Shown piece after piece: positions 38,619 to 47,953 of a stretch of DNA of 64,000 nt. How positions within the stretch are numbered: position 1 is the first letter of the stretch; the number at the start of each line of letters is the position of its first letter. The DNA is taken from the NCBI GenBank assembly GCA_039808885.1, contig JBDHTX010000007.1, positions 1 through 64,000 of the forward strand, given 5' to 3'. Source of the DNA: Dongia_A sp039808885. Its GTDB lineage: Bacteria > Pseudomonadota > Alphaproteobacteria > Dongiales > Dongiaceae. Position numbers and translations under genes: made by a program. The notes beneath the pieces were generated by a model. It made no database searches. It was not told the DNA's origin and saw only the letters and a program-made list of their open reading frames with translations.

Positions 38619-38722
38619 CACCCCCACCCTAACCCTCCCCCCTCAAGGGGGAGGGGACCGATCGAGCAAGTTGCTCGGTCTGCTCCTTCCCCCTTGAGGG
38701 GGGAAGGGTGGGATGGGGGTGA
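38619..38722. repeat. Palindromic intergenic repeat (A/B hybrid)
   Basis: Arms TCACCCCCACCCTAACCCTC and AAGGGTGGGATGGGGGTGA are inverted, with inner CCTCAAGGGGGAGGGG and CCTTCCCCCTTGAGGGGGGAAGG hairpins and a GATCGAGCAAGTTGCTCGGTC stem in the centre. It lies in the 373-base gap between the transporter start at 38469 and rpmB. Apart from this repeat and the rpmB terminator the gap shows no gene. Confidence 0.8.
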
Positions 38723-38772
38723 TACGCTCGCTCTCGAAACGAGCTCCACCCCGCCAACTTCACCCTACCCAC

Positions 38773-38806
38773 GAAAAACCCGCGGGACCTTGCGGCCGCG
38801 CGGGTT
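38773..38806 (-). terminator. Rho-independent terminator of rpmB
   Basis: On the minus strand AACCCGCG and CGCGGGTT form a perfect 8-base stem followed by TTTCG. It lies about 36 bases past the rpmB stop. A second small hairpin (TTCCGGC...GCCGGAA) lies between. Confidence 0.82.
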
Positions 38807-38842
38807 GTTCGAACTCTGATTCCGGCCGCAGCCGGAAAATCC

Positions 38843-39136
38843 TTACGCGGCGAGGCGCGCGCTGGCCTTCTCGATGCGGCGCTTCAGGCGGCGCGCATCG
38901 GCCGGCAGCTTGGCGTCCGGGGTCGACAGCAGATAGGCGTCGAGGCCGCCATTGTGCTCGATGGTGCGGATCGCGTTCACCGTCAGGCGCAGCTTCACCA
39001 TCTGGTTCAGCGCGTCGCTGAGCAGGCTGGTCGCCTGCAGGTTCGGCAGGAAGCGCCGCTTGGTCTTGTTGTTGGCATGGCTGACATGGTTGCCAACCAG
39101 GACACCCTTGCCAGTGATATCGCAACGCCGCGCCAT
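38843..39136 (-). CDS. rpmB: 50S ribosomal protein L28
   Basis: 97 residues from the ATG at 39136, with AAGGA nine bases upstream. MARRCDITGKGVLVGNHVSH, NNKTKRRFLPNLQ and KLRLTVNAIRTIEHNGGLD are the standard L28 segments; length is the alphaproteobacterial form. It is a structural protein of the large ribosomal subunit and stands as a single gene with its own terminator. Confidence 0.98.
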   Translation of the reverse strand: MARRCDITGKGVLVGNHVSHANNKTKRRFLPNLQATSLLSDALNQMVKLRLTVNAIRTIEHNGGLDAYLLSTPDAKLPADARRLKRRIEKASARLAA

Positions 39137-39258
39137 GACGGAATCCTTCTCGATCAAATACTTAGAGGCCGGCGGGTCACGCCTGCCGGCCGGGTCGCGC
39201 GGGTTTTAGAGAAGGCCGGCCGGCCCGTCAAGGTGATTCCGCCGTCGGGGCCGCCCGG

Positions 39259-40248
39259 CTATTCCTGCAAGCCCTTGAAAAAGCTGGAAAGCACCTGGCG
39301 GGCGGCGGCGCCGGGGGACAGCTTGCGGGCGGCCACCTTGGCCTCCAGCTTGGCCAGCAGGGCGGCCAGGTCCGGGTCGGCGCGCAGCTGTTCCAGCAGC
39401 CCGTCGGTCACTTCCTGGGCCAGCCAGGACTTGGCCTGGTCGCGGCGGCGGGAATCGAACTCCCCGCTCTTGGCGGTCGCCTTGCGGAACGCCTGCACCT
39501 TGGCCCAGACCGCTTCCATGCCCTCGCCCTTCAGCGCCGAGCATTTCACCACGCCCGGCTGCCAGTCGGCATGGATCGGCTGCATCAGGCGCAGGGCGTG
39601 GGCGTAGTCCGCGGCGGTGCGTTCCGCGGCGGGGGCCAGGTCGCCATCGGCCTTGTTGACGATGAGCAGGTCGGCCAGCTCCATGACGCCGCGCTTGACC
39701 CCTTGCAAGTCGTCGCCCCCGCCCGGCGCCAGGAGCAGCAGGAACATGTCGGTCATCTCGGCCACCGCCGTCTCCGACTGGCCAACGCCGACCGTCTCGA
39801 CGATCACCACGTCGAAGCCGGCGGCCTCGCAGAGCAGCATCGCCTCGCGCGTGCGCCGGGCGACGCCGCCCAGCGTCTCGCCGGCCGGGCTCGGGCGGAT
39901 GAAGGCCTCCTTGCGCTTCGACAATTCGGTCATCCGCGTCTTGTCGCCGAGGATCGACCCGCCGGAGATCTTCGACGAGGGATCGATGGCGAGGACCGCG
40001 ACCTTGTGGCCCTGCTCGATCAGGTATTGGCCGAAGGATTCGATGAAGGTTGACTTGCCGACGCCGGGCGGGCCCGAGATGCCGAGGCGCACCGACTTCC
40101 CCGTCTTCGGCAGCAGCGCGTCGAGCAGCGCCTCCGCCTCGCCCCGGTGGTCGGCGCGGCGCGATTCCACGAGGGTGATGGCGCGCGCCAGGGCGCGGCG
40201 GTCGCCCGCCTTGATGCGGTCGGCCAGCTCGGAACCGGGGACGGTCAT
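39259..40248 (-). CDS. meaB: Methylmalonyl-CoA mutase-associated GTPase MeaB
   Basis: 329 residues from the ATG at 40248. G1 is GISGPPGVGKST, followed by the MeaB-typical AIDPSSKISGGSILGDKTRM, FIRPSPAGETLGGVARRTRE, ETVGVGQSE and the NKADGDL base-recognition motif. MeaB guards methylmalonyl-CoA mutase: it gates cofactor transfer and protects against inactivation, using GTP. The mutase is encoded about 8 kb away on the same strand. The start overlaps the stop of the Atm1-like gene (ATGA), so it is coupled to that transporter. Confidence 0.95.
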   Translation of the reverse strand: MTVPGSELADRIKAGDRRALARAITLVESRRADHRGEAEALLDALLPKTGKSVRLGISGPPGVGKSTFIESFGQYLIEQGHKVAVLAIDPSSKISGGSILGDKTRMTELSKRKEAFIRPSPAGETLGGVARRTREAMLLCEAAGFDVVIVETVGVGQSETAVAEMTDMFLLLLAPGGGDDLQGVKRGVMELADLLIVNKADGDLAPAAERTAADYAHALRLMQPIHADWQPGVVKCSALKGEGMEAVWAKVQAFRKATAKSGEFDSRRRDQAKSWLAQEVTDGLLEQLRADPDLAALLAKLEAKVAARKLSPGAAARQVLSSFFKGLQE

Positions 40249-42119
40249 TTCGCCGCCTCGATGACCGTCACCTTGTCGGGCGAGGGCGAGGCCAACTTGC
40301 GCTCCGCCGCCTCCTGCTGGCGCCACCACATCGCGGCATACATGCCGTCCTGCGCCAGCAGATCGGCATGGCGGCCGCGCTCGGCGATGTGGCCGTCGGC
40401 CAGCACGATGATCTCGTCGGCATCGACCACGGTCGACAGGCGATGGGCGATGACCAGGGTGGTGCGGCTCCTCGACAGCTCGCGGAGGTTGGTCTGGATC
40501 TCGCGCTCGGTCTGGGTGTCGAGCGCCGAGGTCGCCTCGTCGAACAGCAGGATCGGCGGCGCCTTCAAGATGGTGCGGGCGATGGCGACACGCTGCTTCT
40601 CGCCGCCGGAGAGCTTCAGGCCGCGTTCGCCCACCCGCGTCTTGTAGCCGTCGGGCAGCTTCTCGATGAAGCCGGCGATCTGCGCCAGGAACGCCGCCTG
40701 TTCGATCTCGTCATGGGTCGCGTCCGGGCGGCCATAGGCGATGTTGTATTCGACCGTGTCGTTGAACAGCACGGTGTCCTGCGGGACGATGCCGATGGCG
40801 CCGCGCAGGCTCTGCTGCTTCACGTCGCGGACATCCTGGCCGTCGATCAGGATGCGCCCGGAGGTCACGTCGTAGAAGCGGAACAGCAGGCGCGAGATGG
40901 TGGATTTGCCGGCGCCCGAGGGCCCGACGATGGCGAGCGTCCTGCCGGCGGGCACGCGGAAGCTGACGCCCTTGAGGATCGGCCGCCGCGCGTCATAGCC
41001 GAACACCACGTCGTCGAACACGATCTCGCCCGCTTGCACCCGCAGGGGCGGCGCGCCGGGCTTGTCACGCACGTCGACGTCCACGCGCAGCAGGGCGAAC
41101 ATCGCCTCCATGTCGATCAGCGACTGGCGGATCTCGCGATAGACGGTGCCGAGGAAGTTGAGCGGCAGATAGAGCTGGATGAGATACGCGTTCACCAGGA
41201 CGAAATCGCCGACGTTCATGCCGCCTGCGGCGACCTCGAAGGCCGCCATGGTCATCATCACCGTCGCGCCGATGGCGATGATCGCGGCCTGGCCGATGTT
41301 CAGCGTCGCCAGCGTGGTGCGCGACTTCACCGCCGCATGCTCATAGGCCTGCAGCGCGATGTCGTAGCGCCGCGCCTCATGCTCCTCGTTGTTGAAGTAT
41401 TTGACGGTCTCGAAATTGAGCAGCGAATCGACCGCCTTGGTATTGGCGCTCTGGTCGCTCTCATTCATCTGCCGGCGGTACTTGATGCGCCATTCGGTGA
41501 CGCCGAAGGTGTACCAGATATAGCCGCCGATGGTGACCGCCGTCGCCAGCGCGTAGCGCCAGTCGTAGAGCGTCCACAGGATGCCGCAGACCATGGCGAT
41601 CTCGAGCAGCGTCGGCAGCACGTTGAACAGCACGAAGAACAGCAGGAACTCGATGCCCTTGGCGCCGCGCTCGATGGCGCGGGTCAGGCCGCCGGTCTGC
41701 CGGTCGAGATGGAACTTGAGCGACAGCGCATGCAAATGCCGGAAGGTCTGCAGCGCCACGTTGCGGATGGCGCGCTGGGCCACCCGGGCGAAGATGCCGT
41801 CGCGCAGCTCGGAGAACAGCTGGGTAGTCACCCGCGCCACGCCATAGGCCAACAGCAGGCCGACCGGCACGGCGATCGCGGCCGCGGCGCCGCCGGCCGC
41901 CACCGCCGCGCCGGCGCCGACCTTCGGCGTCAGGGCGTCGATCATGCTCTTGAACAGGATCGGCACATAGACGTTGGTGAGCTTGGCCACCACCAGGCAA
42001 ACCACCGCGGCGCCCACCCGGGCGCGCAAATCCCAGCCGATCCGCGTCCACAGATGCGGCAGCAATTCCCGCACTGCCCGCAACTGACCGCCGCCCCCGG
42101 CCTTCGCCTCGATTGCCAT
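40245..42119 (-). CDS. Atm1/ABCB7-type ABC exporter (fused permease-ATPase)
   Basis: 624 residues from the ATG at 42119 (AGGG seven bases upstream). The N-terminal half has six helices and contains NFETVKYFNNEEHEARRYD, the glutathione-binding region typical of Atm1/ABCB7 rather than MsbA. The ATPase half has VGPSGAGKST, LSGGEKQRVAIAR and ILLFDEATSALD. Members export glutathione-linked sulfur or metal-glutathione conjugates; in alphaproteobacteria a role in heavy-metal tolerance is known. meaB follows with a four-base overlap. A 350-base repeat-bearing gap precedes it. Confidence 0.9.
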   Translation of the reverse strand: MAIEAKAGGGGQLRAVRELLPHLWTRIGWDLRARVGAAVVCLVVAKLTNVYVPILFKSMIDALTPKVGAGAAVAAGGAAAAIAVPVGLLLAYGVARVTTQLFSELRDGIFARVAQRAIRNVALQTFRHLHALSLKFHLDRQTGGLTRAIERGAKGIEFLLFFVLFNVLPTLLEIAMVCGILWTLYDWRYALATAVTIGGYIWYTFGVTEWRIKYRRQMNESDQSANTKAVDSLLNFETVKYFNNEEHEARRYDIALQAYEHAAVKSRTTLATLNIGQAAIIAIGATVMMTMAAFEVAAGGMNVGDFVLVNAYLIQLYLPLNFLGTVYREIRQSLIDMEAMFALLRVDVDVRDKPGAPPLRVQAGEIVFDDVVFGYDARRPILKGVSFRVPAGRTLAIVGPSGAGKSTISRLLFRFYDVTSGRILIDGQDVRDVKQQSLRGAIGIVPQDTVLFNDTVEYNIAYGRPDATHDEIEQAAFLAQIAGFIEKLPDGYKTRVGERGLKLSGGEKQRVAIARTILKAPPILLFDEATSALDTQTEREIQTNLRELSRSRTTLVIAHRLSTVVDADEIIVLADGHIAERGRHADLLAQDGMYAAMWWRQQEAAERKLASPSPDKVTVIEAAK

Positions 42120-42259
42120 GAATTGCCCTGAAGAACCCAGATCCCGCCCCTTTATGTAGGTCCGGGGCGGGGCCGGGGCAATTGCTAAGAGCACAGGGTC
42201 TCCCCCTCCCCGGGAGGGAGCGGAGATGAGGAATGGCGCCGCCACAGACTCGATGGGCC

Positions 42260-42445
42260 CCTTCCCCCCTTGCGGGGGAAGGTTGGGAAGGGGGGTGAAG
42301 CAGCGCCGGGTCTGTCCGCGAAGGGCCATCGCTCAATATCGCCTGCGGCGATGCGCGCCCGTAAGGCGCGCTCCCCCCTTCCGGCTGCGACTAGGCTCGC
42401 CTTGCTCGCCAAGTCTCCGCTGCCTTCCCCCGCAAGGGGGGAAGG
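42260..42445. repeat. Composite palindromic intergenic repeat (family A)
   Basis: Same plan as 2930-3179: hairpins CCTTCCCCC...GGGGGAAGG at 42260-42282 and CCTTCCCCCGCAAGGGGGGAAGG-like at 42423-42445 bracket a centre with GCGATGCGCGCC/GGCGCGC stems and the shared sequence GACTAGGCTCGC (compare CCTAGGCTCGC at 3125). It occupies half of the 350-base gap between the Atm1-like gene and the giant coiled-coil gene; the rest of the gap holds nothing I can name. Confidence 0.82.
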
Positions 42446-42469
42446 AGAGCTATTCTTTGGGATCGGGGT

Positions 42470-45400
42470 TCAGTGCTCCGTCGCCCGCCCCAGGCTGCGG
42501 GACATGACCAAATAGAGCTTGCCCACATCGGCGGTAATGAAGGTGGCGTTCAGCACCGATTCCGGGTCGGCGCTGGCCGAATGGGTCAGCAGGTCCTCGA
42601 ACTTGTTGATGTAGCGATCGACCATGTCCTGGAACTTGTCGTCGCGCTGGTAGCGCTGCTGAATCGCCGGGATGACGTAGGAATCCTTCATCTTGAACAG
42701 CCGGCGGGCGAAGACCGAGCGGTCGCCGTCGCGGTAGCGCTTCCACACGTCCTCCGGCACCTCGGAATCGAGCAGGGTGTGGATGTCGAGCGCCAGCCCG
42801 TTCAGCTCCTCGATCATCACCGCGGCCACGCGCAGGAAGCCCTCGCGGGTCGATTGCGCGGTGGTCTGGCGCAGCTTGTCCAGCCGGTCCATCGCCGCCT
42901 GGGTCGACTTGGCGATCTCCTGGGTCTGCAGCTGGAAGCGGGTGCCCAGTTCGCCGGTCTGCTGCGTCGCGGCGTCGAGCGCCTGGCGCAGGGTCGCGGT
43001 CTGCCGCTCGAAGCCCTGGGCGACGCTGCTGGCGCGCTGCACCGCATGCTCGGCCGCGCGCGTCATCAGGGTGATGCGCTCCTCCAGCGTGTTGGAGGCG
43101 GCCTGGAACTCCTGGTTCAGGCGCTGCGCCGCCTCGACCAGGACGTTGCTCTGCTTGCCCGCCAGCTCGCCGGCGGCGCTGGATTCGGCGCGCGCGGCCT
43201 CGGCGCTGGCCTTGGCCGCGGCGGCAGCGGCGGTGAATTCCGCCGTCTGGCCCTGGAGCTGGCCGCGGATGCTGGCGCCGGTGCTCGCCACCTGCTGCGA
43301 GAGCTGCGCCAGCTCCTGCAATTGCGCGGCGACCGAGCCCTTGATCTCGTCGAGCTGGGAGGTCGCGCGCCTGGCCAGCTGGTTCAGCGCCTCGCCGCCG
43401 TCGCGGAAGCTCTGCACCACGTCGCGCGCCTGCCGCGCGCCTTCGAGCGTCGCGTTCTTCAGCGTGTTGGCGAGGCTCTCCACCTGGGTGTTCAAGGTCT
43501 CGAGCTGCGCCTCGCCGTCCTTGCCGGCCTGGCTCACCAGGCCGAGGCGGCGGGTCAGCGATTCGTTGAGGTCGTGCTGGCGCAGGATCGAGCGGTCGAT
43601 GACGTTGGTCAGGCCCTCGGTCTGCTGCAGCAAGGCCTGGCCGACCTCCTCGAGGCGGCGGCGCGCCACGTCGGCCGCACCCGCCAGCTGGGCCGCCTGG
43701 CCCAGATGCAGCTGGGCCAGCTGGTCGGATTGCTTGGCGCCCTCGGCCGCCGCCTGGCGCAGGGTGTTGCATTGCTGCTCCACTTCCTGGCGCAGCACGA
43801 TGGTCTTCGAGGTGGCGTTGGCCATCGCGGCGTCGAGCCCCTCGAGGCTGCGCTTCAGCGACTGGTTGAGGCCGCCGGCGCCGTCGCCGGCGCGCTTGGC
43901 CGCGTCGATCAGCGCCGCCGCGTCGTTGCGGAAGGAGCTGGAGATCGATTGCGCCTCGACCGCGACGCGCTCGGCCACCTTGGCGACGTCGTCGAGCTGG
44001 GCCTTCAGGCCCTGGCGGATCTCGAGCGTCGCGGCATTGGTCTTGGTCAGCGCCGCCGACAGATCGTCGTTCTGCTTCTTCAGCGTCTGCCCCAGCTCCA
44101 TGGCGCGCTCGGCGGCCGAGACGCCCGCCGCCTTCAGGCCCGAGGCGTGGCGGTTCAGCAGGCTTTCGATCGCGCCGGCGATGTCCTCGATCTGGCGCTG
44201 CAGGCCGCGCCCGGCCTCCGCCGCGCGCTCGGTCAGCTGCATGCCGGCGCGGCTCGCCTCCGTCGCCTGCTTCGACAGCGCGTCGCGCAGGGCGTCGGCG
44301 ACGTCGGCCGCCTGGGCGGCGGCCTTGCCCAGGGTCACCGATTGCGAGTTGGCGGCCTCCGACAATTGCCTGCCGCGCTCGACCAAGTCCTGGAACAGGC
44401 CGCGCACGGTCTCGGATTCGGCGCTGAGATTCTTGGTCGCCTCGGCGGCGGCCTGGGCGGCGACGTCCTTCAGATGCGCGGCCTGGCGCTGCGCCGCGTC
44501 CTCGAAGCTCGCCACGATGTCGGCGAGGCCCTGGCCGGTCAGCTCGGCCTGCACCTTGGCCGAGGCGCTCAAACCCTGCGTCTGCTGCACCAGCCCGGCG
44601 GCGGTGGCGGCGATCTCCTGCACCTGCAGCTTCAGCGCGGATTCCAGATAGCCGGTGGCCTGCTTGGCGGCGGCGATCAGGTCGTCGCGCTGGGCCACGG
44701 TCATCACCTGGAATTCCTTGACCTTGATGCCGATCTTCTCGGCGGCGCCGAGGAAGTCGTCCGACTGGCCGCGCAGGATCGATTGCAGTTCCGCCGTCGC
44801 CTGGCGCGCCATGTCGTGCAGCCGGGCGTTGGCGGCGCTCATCGACTGCTCGAGCGTGGCGGAGCGGGTCTCCAGCTCGCCGGCCGCCTCGCGCACCTGG
44901 GCCAGGTGGCGCTCCAGCTGGTCCTTGATCTTGGCTCCGGTCTGGTCGGTGACCTCGTTCAGCTTGTCGCCCTGGGCCAGCGCCAGGCTGGACAGGTCGC
45001 CGGTGCGCCGCACCAGGGAATCCACCACCGCGCTCAAGGCCTGTGAATGGCCGTCGAGCTGGTGGCCGAGGCTCTGCGCCGCGCGGTCGGCCGCTTCCGA
45101 CAGCACGCGGCTCTGGCCGGCCGCGGCATCGGTCAGGGTCGCGGCGCGGCGGTCGATCTCCTGCAACGCGGCGGAGATGGCGTCGCCATAGGAGCTGACG
45201 GCCGCGCGCCAATGCTCGGCCGATTGCTGCTCCAGGCCCTTCATGCGCTCGGTGTGCTCGTCGAGATGCGCGCCGAAGCGCCCGGCGCTTTCCGCCGCCA
45301 CCGCGTCGGCCCGCTTGGCGTGGCTCTCCAGCTCCTCGCCCAGGTTCCTGGTGCGCGTCTCCAGCGCCTGGACCAGCTCGGAGAGCTTGGCATGCTGCTC

Positions 45401-47878
45401 GCGCCAGGTCTCGCTCAGGGCCATGGTGTGCAGCGACATGCGCTGGCGCAGGGCGTCGCCCGCCTGCTCGGCGGCGGTCATGAGCTCGCTCTTCTGCTCG
45501 GCGATGCGCGTGCCGAGCTTCTCCATGCGCGCATCCAGCGCCTTGTCGAGGTCGCCGAGGCGCGATTCCTGCCCGGTCACCTGCGCGGCGAGGCGCTGGC
45601 CGGCGGCATCGATCAGGGCGCTCATGCGCTCCGACTGCTTCTCCACCGAGGCGGTCAGCCGGACATTGCGCTCGTCGGCTTCCTGCAGATGCTGGTCGAT
45701 CTTCGCCGCTTCCTTGCGCAGCAGGTCGGCGAACAGGCCGGCGCCGCGATTGGCGGCGGCCTCCAGGATGGTGCCGTGGCCTTCGATCAGCCGCGCCAGC
45801 TCCTCGCCCTTCTTCTGCGCCAGCTCGGCGAGCTCGCCCAGCTTGACCTCGTGGTTGTCGATATGGGCGCGGAAACGCTGCGAGGCCGAATCGGCGGCCA
45901 AGGTCATGCGGCCGCCCTGCTGGTCGACCAGCTGCTGCAGCTCGGTGGTCTGCTTCGCCGCCGCATCGGCCGCGGTGGCGAGGATGCCCTTGAACTCGCC
46001 GATCTTGTCGGCGAGGGCGCGGGCGGAATCGATCGCCGCCTCGCCCAGCTTCTTGCTGTGGTCGTCGAGGGCGGCGCGCATCTGCAGCTGCTTCTCGCCC
46101 AGGCGGTCGGAGGCCGATTGCGCCATCGCCGAGACATCCTCGGCCAGGCGGTCGAAGGCCTGGCGGAACTGCTCGGCCGCCATGGAGGCGGCGCCCGACA
46201 GGCGCTCGACCTGGGCGCGGCTCGCCTGTTCCAGCACCGCGTTGTCGGCGGAGCAGCGTTCCGCCGCCGCCGCCGCCTGGTCGGCGAGGCGGGTGAGCTG
46301 CGCGCCCATCTGTTCCGCGGCGGCGCGGATGGTGGCGGCCAGGCCGTTGCTGTGATCGGTGAACTGGCGCTGCGCCTCGCTGGTCTTGCGCACCAGGTCG
46401 GCCATGGTCGAGGCGGCCATGCCGCCCAAGGTGTCCTGGTGCCGCTTCAGCGCGTTGGCCAGGCGCTGGGCGCCCTCGTCGGCGGCCAGCAGCAGGTCGC
46501 TGCGATGCTTGTCGATGCCTTCGACCAGCTTCTCGTAGCGGCGGTCGATCTGGCCCATCGCCTCGCCCAGGCGCTCATGCTCGGTCGTCGACTTGTCTTC
46601 GAGCGCCTTGGAGTGCCCGGCGATGGTGAGGCCGAGCTGCGACGACACCGCGGCCACGGTGCGCTCCAGCTCCTTGAAGCGCTCATGGGCAGTGCGCTGC
46701 GCCTGCTCCAGCCCGGCGATCTCGGCCTGGGTGGCGGCGCGCACGCTTTCGGTGGTCGCGTGGGCGGCCGATTGCAGATGCGCCACCTGCTCGTTCAGCT
46801 TGCCGGTCATCTGCGTATGCGTCGCCGCGGCAGAGGCGGCGGCGGCTTCGAGATTCTGCGCCCCGCGCTTGAGGTCCTGCTGGACCTGCTGGGTCAGCTC
46901 GGCGTTGCGGTCGCGGATGTCGGCGAGCGACTTGGTGAGATCGGCGGCGCTGGCGTTGAGGGCGGCGCGCACCGAATCCTGCAAATCGCCGACATGGCCC
47001 TTCAGATGGTCGATCGCCGCCTGCAGGCCGGATTCCAGCGCGGCGGTCTGCGCCGAGGCCGCCTGCATCATGCTCTCGCTCTGGCGGCGGCTGGATTCGG
47101 TCGCGTCGTCGATGCGGCCGGTCAGCGCGTCGAGGCGCGCCTGGAACTTGTCGATGCTCTGGTCGATGGCGTCGCCCAGGCGGTCGGCCTGGGTCTCCAC
47201 CGCGTCGCGCACGGCGGAACCGTGATCGAGGATGCGGTCGATGATGCCGGTGATCTCGCCGCGCTTGACCTCCAGCGCCTGGGCGATGCGGGCCGCCCCT
47301 TCGTTGGCGGCGGCACCCAGGGCCTCGGCCTGGTCCTTGCCGGCCTGGCGCAATTCGCCGCGCTGCTTCTCCACCACCGCGATCATCTCGGTCAGCACCC
47401 GGCGCTGCTCGGCGAGGGTGGTCTCCACGTCCTCGGTGCGGGCGCGCGCCGCCTTGGCGGCGGTGTCGAGGTCGCTGGCCTGGGAGCGGAACAGGGCGCG
47501 GGTGCCGTCGAGGGCGGCGGCGGCCTCCTCGGTCGCGGCGCGCAGTTCGGCAGCCTGGCGGCGCAGGGATTCGGCCGCCGATTGCAGGCGATGCTCGCCG
47601 GCGGCGTCGGGGAAGGTCAGCTCGGCCAGGCGCGCGGCCAGCTTGTCGTTGTAGTCGCGCAGCTCGCGCCCGCGCATGATATAGGCGGCGGCGAGCCACA
47701 GGCAGAAGACCGGCGTGACGATGCCGGCGACGATGGCGCCCAGCTCATGCGGCAGCAGGCCCGACAGGCCGTCCAGGCCCCAATAGTCCAGGACGTAGTA
47801 CCCGGCCAAGGCCAGCCACAGCAATGTGAGCGCGCCGGCGGCGAACCCCCAGATCCGCCGATCGCCGAATAGGCTCAT
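42470..47878 (-). CDS. Giant TipN-like membrane-anchored coiled-coil protein
   Basis: 1802 residues with an excellent ribosome site (GGGGAGGAAGGGTT) before the ATG. Two N-terminal membrane helices (about 9-30 and 46-67) form a hairpin, then some 1580 residues of heptad-rich, Ala/Gln/Glu-rich helix made of loosely repeated 40-60-residue blocks (recurring patterns such as Glu-Leu-...-Ala-Ala-...-Gln-...-Leu). The last 150 residues are different: a globular-looking region with LNGLALDIHTLLDSEVPE, RYRDGDRSVFARRLFKMKD and FQDMVDRYINKFEDLL. Two helices plus a long coiled coil is the plan of Caulobacter TipN, a polarity landmark, at twice its length. Function is inferred from architecture only; homologues are sometimes mislabelled kinesin-like or apolipoprotein. 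Confidence 0.72.
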   Translation of the reverse strand: MSLFGDRRIWGFAAGALTLLWLALAGYYVLDYWGLDGLSGLLPHELGAIVAGIVTPVFCLWLAAAYIMRGRELRDYNDKLAARLAELTFPDAAGEHRLQSAAESLRRQAAELRAATEEAAAALDGTRALFRSQASDLDTAAKAARARTEDVETTLAEQRRVLTEMIAVVEKQRGELRQAGKDQAEALGAAANEGAARIAQALEVKRGEITGIIDRILDHGSAVRDAVETQADRLGDAIDQSIDKFQARLDALTGRIDDATESSRRQSESMMQAASAQTAALESGLQAAIDHLKGHVGDLQDSVRAALNASAADLTKSLADIRDRNAELTQQVQQDLKRGAQNLEAAAASAAATHTQMTGKLNEQVAHLQSAAHATTESVRAATQAEIAGLEQAQRTAHERFKELERTVAAVSSQLGLTIAGHSKALEDKSTTEHERLGEAMGQIDRRYEKLVEGIDKHRSDLLLAADEGAQRLANALKRHQDTLGGMAASTMADLVRKTSEAQRQFTDHSNGLAATIRAAAEQMGAQLTRLADQAAAAAERCSADNAVLEQASRAQVERLSGAASMAAEQFRQAFDRLAEDVSAMAQSASDRLGEKQLQMRAALDDHSKKLGEAAIDSARALADKIGEFKGILATAADAAAKQTTELQQLVDQQGGRMTLAADSASQRFRAHIDNHEVKLGELAELAQKKGEELARLIEGHGTILEAAANRGAGLFADLLRKEAAKIDQHLQEADERNVRLTASVEKQSERMSALIDAAGQRLAAQVTGQESRLGDLDKALDARMEKLGTRIAEQKSELMTAAEQAGDALRQRMSLHTMALSETWREQHAKLSELVQALETRTRNLGEELESHAKRADAVAAESAGRFGAHLDEHTERMKGLEQQSAEHWRAAVSSYGDAISAALQEIDRRAATLTDAAAGQSRVLSEAADRAAQSLGHQLDGHSQALSAVVDSLVRRTGDLSSLALAQGDKLNEVTDQTGAKIKDQLERHLAQVREAAGELETRSATLEQSMSAANARLHDMARQATAELQSILRGQSDDFLGAAEKIGIKVKEFQVMTVAQRDDLIAAAKQATGYLESALKLQVQEIAATAAGLVQQTQGLSASAKVQAELTGQGLADIVASFEDAAQRQAAHLKDVAAQAAAEATKNLSAESETVRGLFQDLVERGRQLSEAANSQSVTLGKAAAQAADVADALRDALSKQATEASRAGMQLTERAAEAGRGLQRQIEDIAGAIESLLNRHASGLKAAGVSAAERAMELGQTLKKQNDDLSAALTKTNAATLEIRQGLKAQLDDVAKVAERVAVEAQSISSSFRNDAAALIDAAKRAGDGAGGLNQSLKRSLEGLDAAMANATSKTIVLRQEVEQQCNTLRQAAAEGAKQSDQLAQLHLGQAAQLAGAADVARRRLEEVGQALLQQTEGLTNVIDRSILRQHDLNESLTRRLGLVSQAGKDGEAQLETLNTQVESLANTLKNATLEGARQARDVVQSFRDGGEALNQLARRATSQLDEIKGSVAAQLQELAQLSQQVASTGASIRGQLQGQTAEFTAAAAAAKASAEAARAESSAAGELAGKQSNVLVEAAQRLNQEFQAASNTLEERITLMTRAAEHAVQRASSVAQGFERQTATLRQALDAATQQTGELGTRFQLQTQEIAKSTQAAMDRLDKLRQTTAQSTREGFLRVAAVMIEELNGLALDIHTLLDSEVPEDVWKRYRDGDRSVFARRLFKMKDSYVIPAIQQRYQRDDKFQDMVDRYINKFEDLLTHSASADPESVLNATFITADVGKLYLVMSRSLGRATEH

Positions 47879-47953
47879 AACCCTTCCTCCCCTGTGGCCG
47901 GCCCACGAAGCCTTGTCCGGATCAACCGGTTCGGCCGGCCACGATATGCAATG

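Noticed and set aside
38800..38842. tRNA-like TTCGAA arm
   Set aside because: The sequence belongs to the rpmB terminator region; no cloverleaf can be formed around it.
34966..42445. CRISPR-like array from the recurring repeats
   Set aside because: The repeats are palindromic, of different families, separated by genes and without regular spacers; no cas genes are present.
42473..47872. Two long plus-strand open frames opposite the giant coiled-coil gene
   Set aside because: The minus-strand frame has a strong ribosome site, a membrane hairpin and regular heptads. The plus-strand translations are low-complexity Leu/Gly/Arg/Val mixtures mirroring it.
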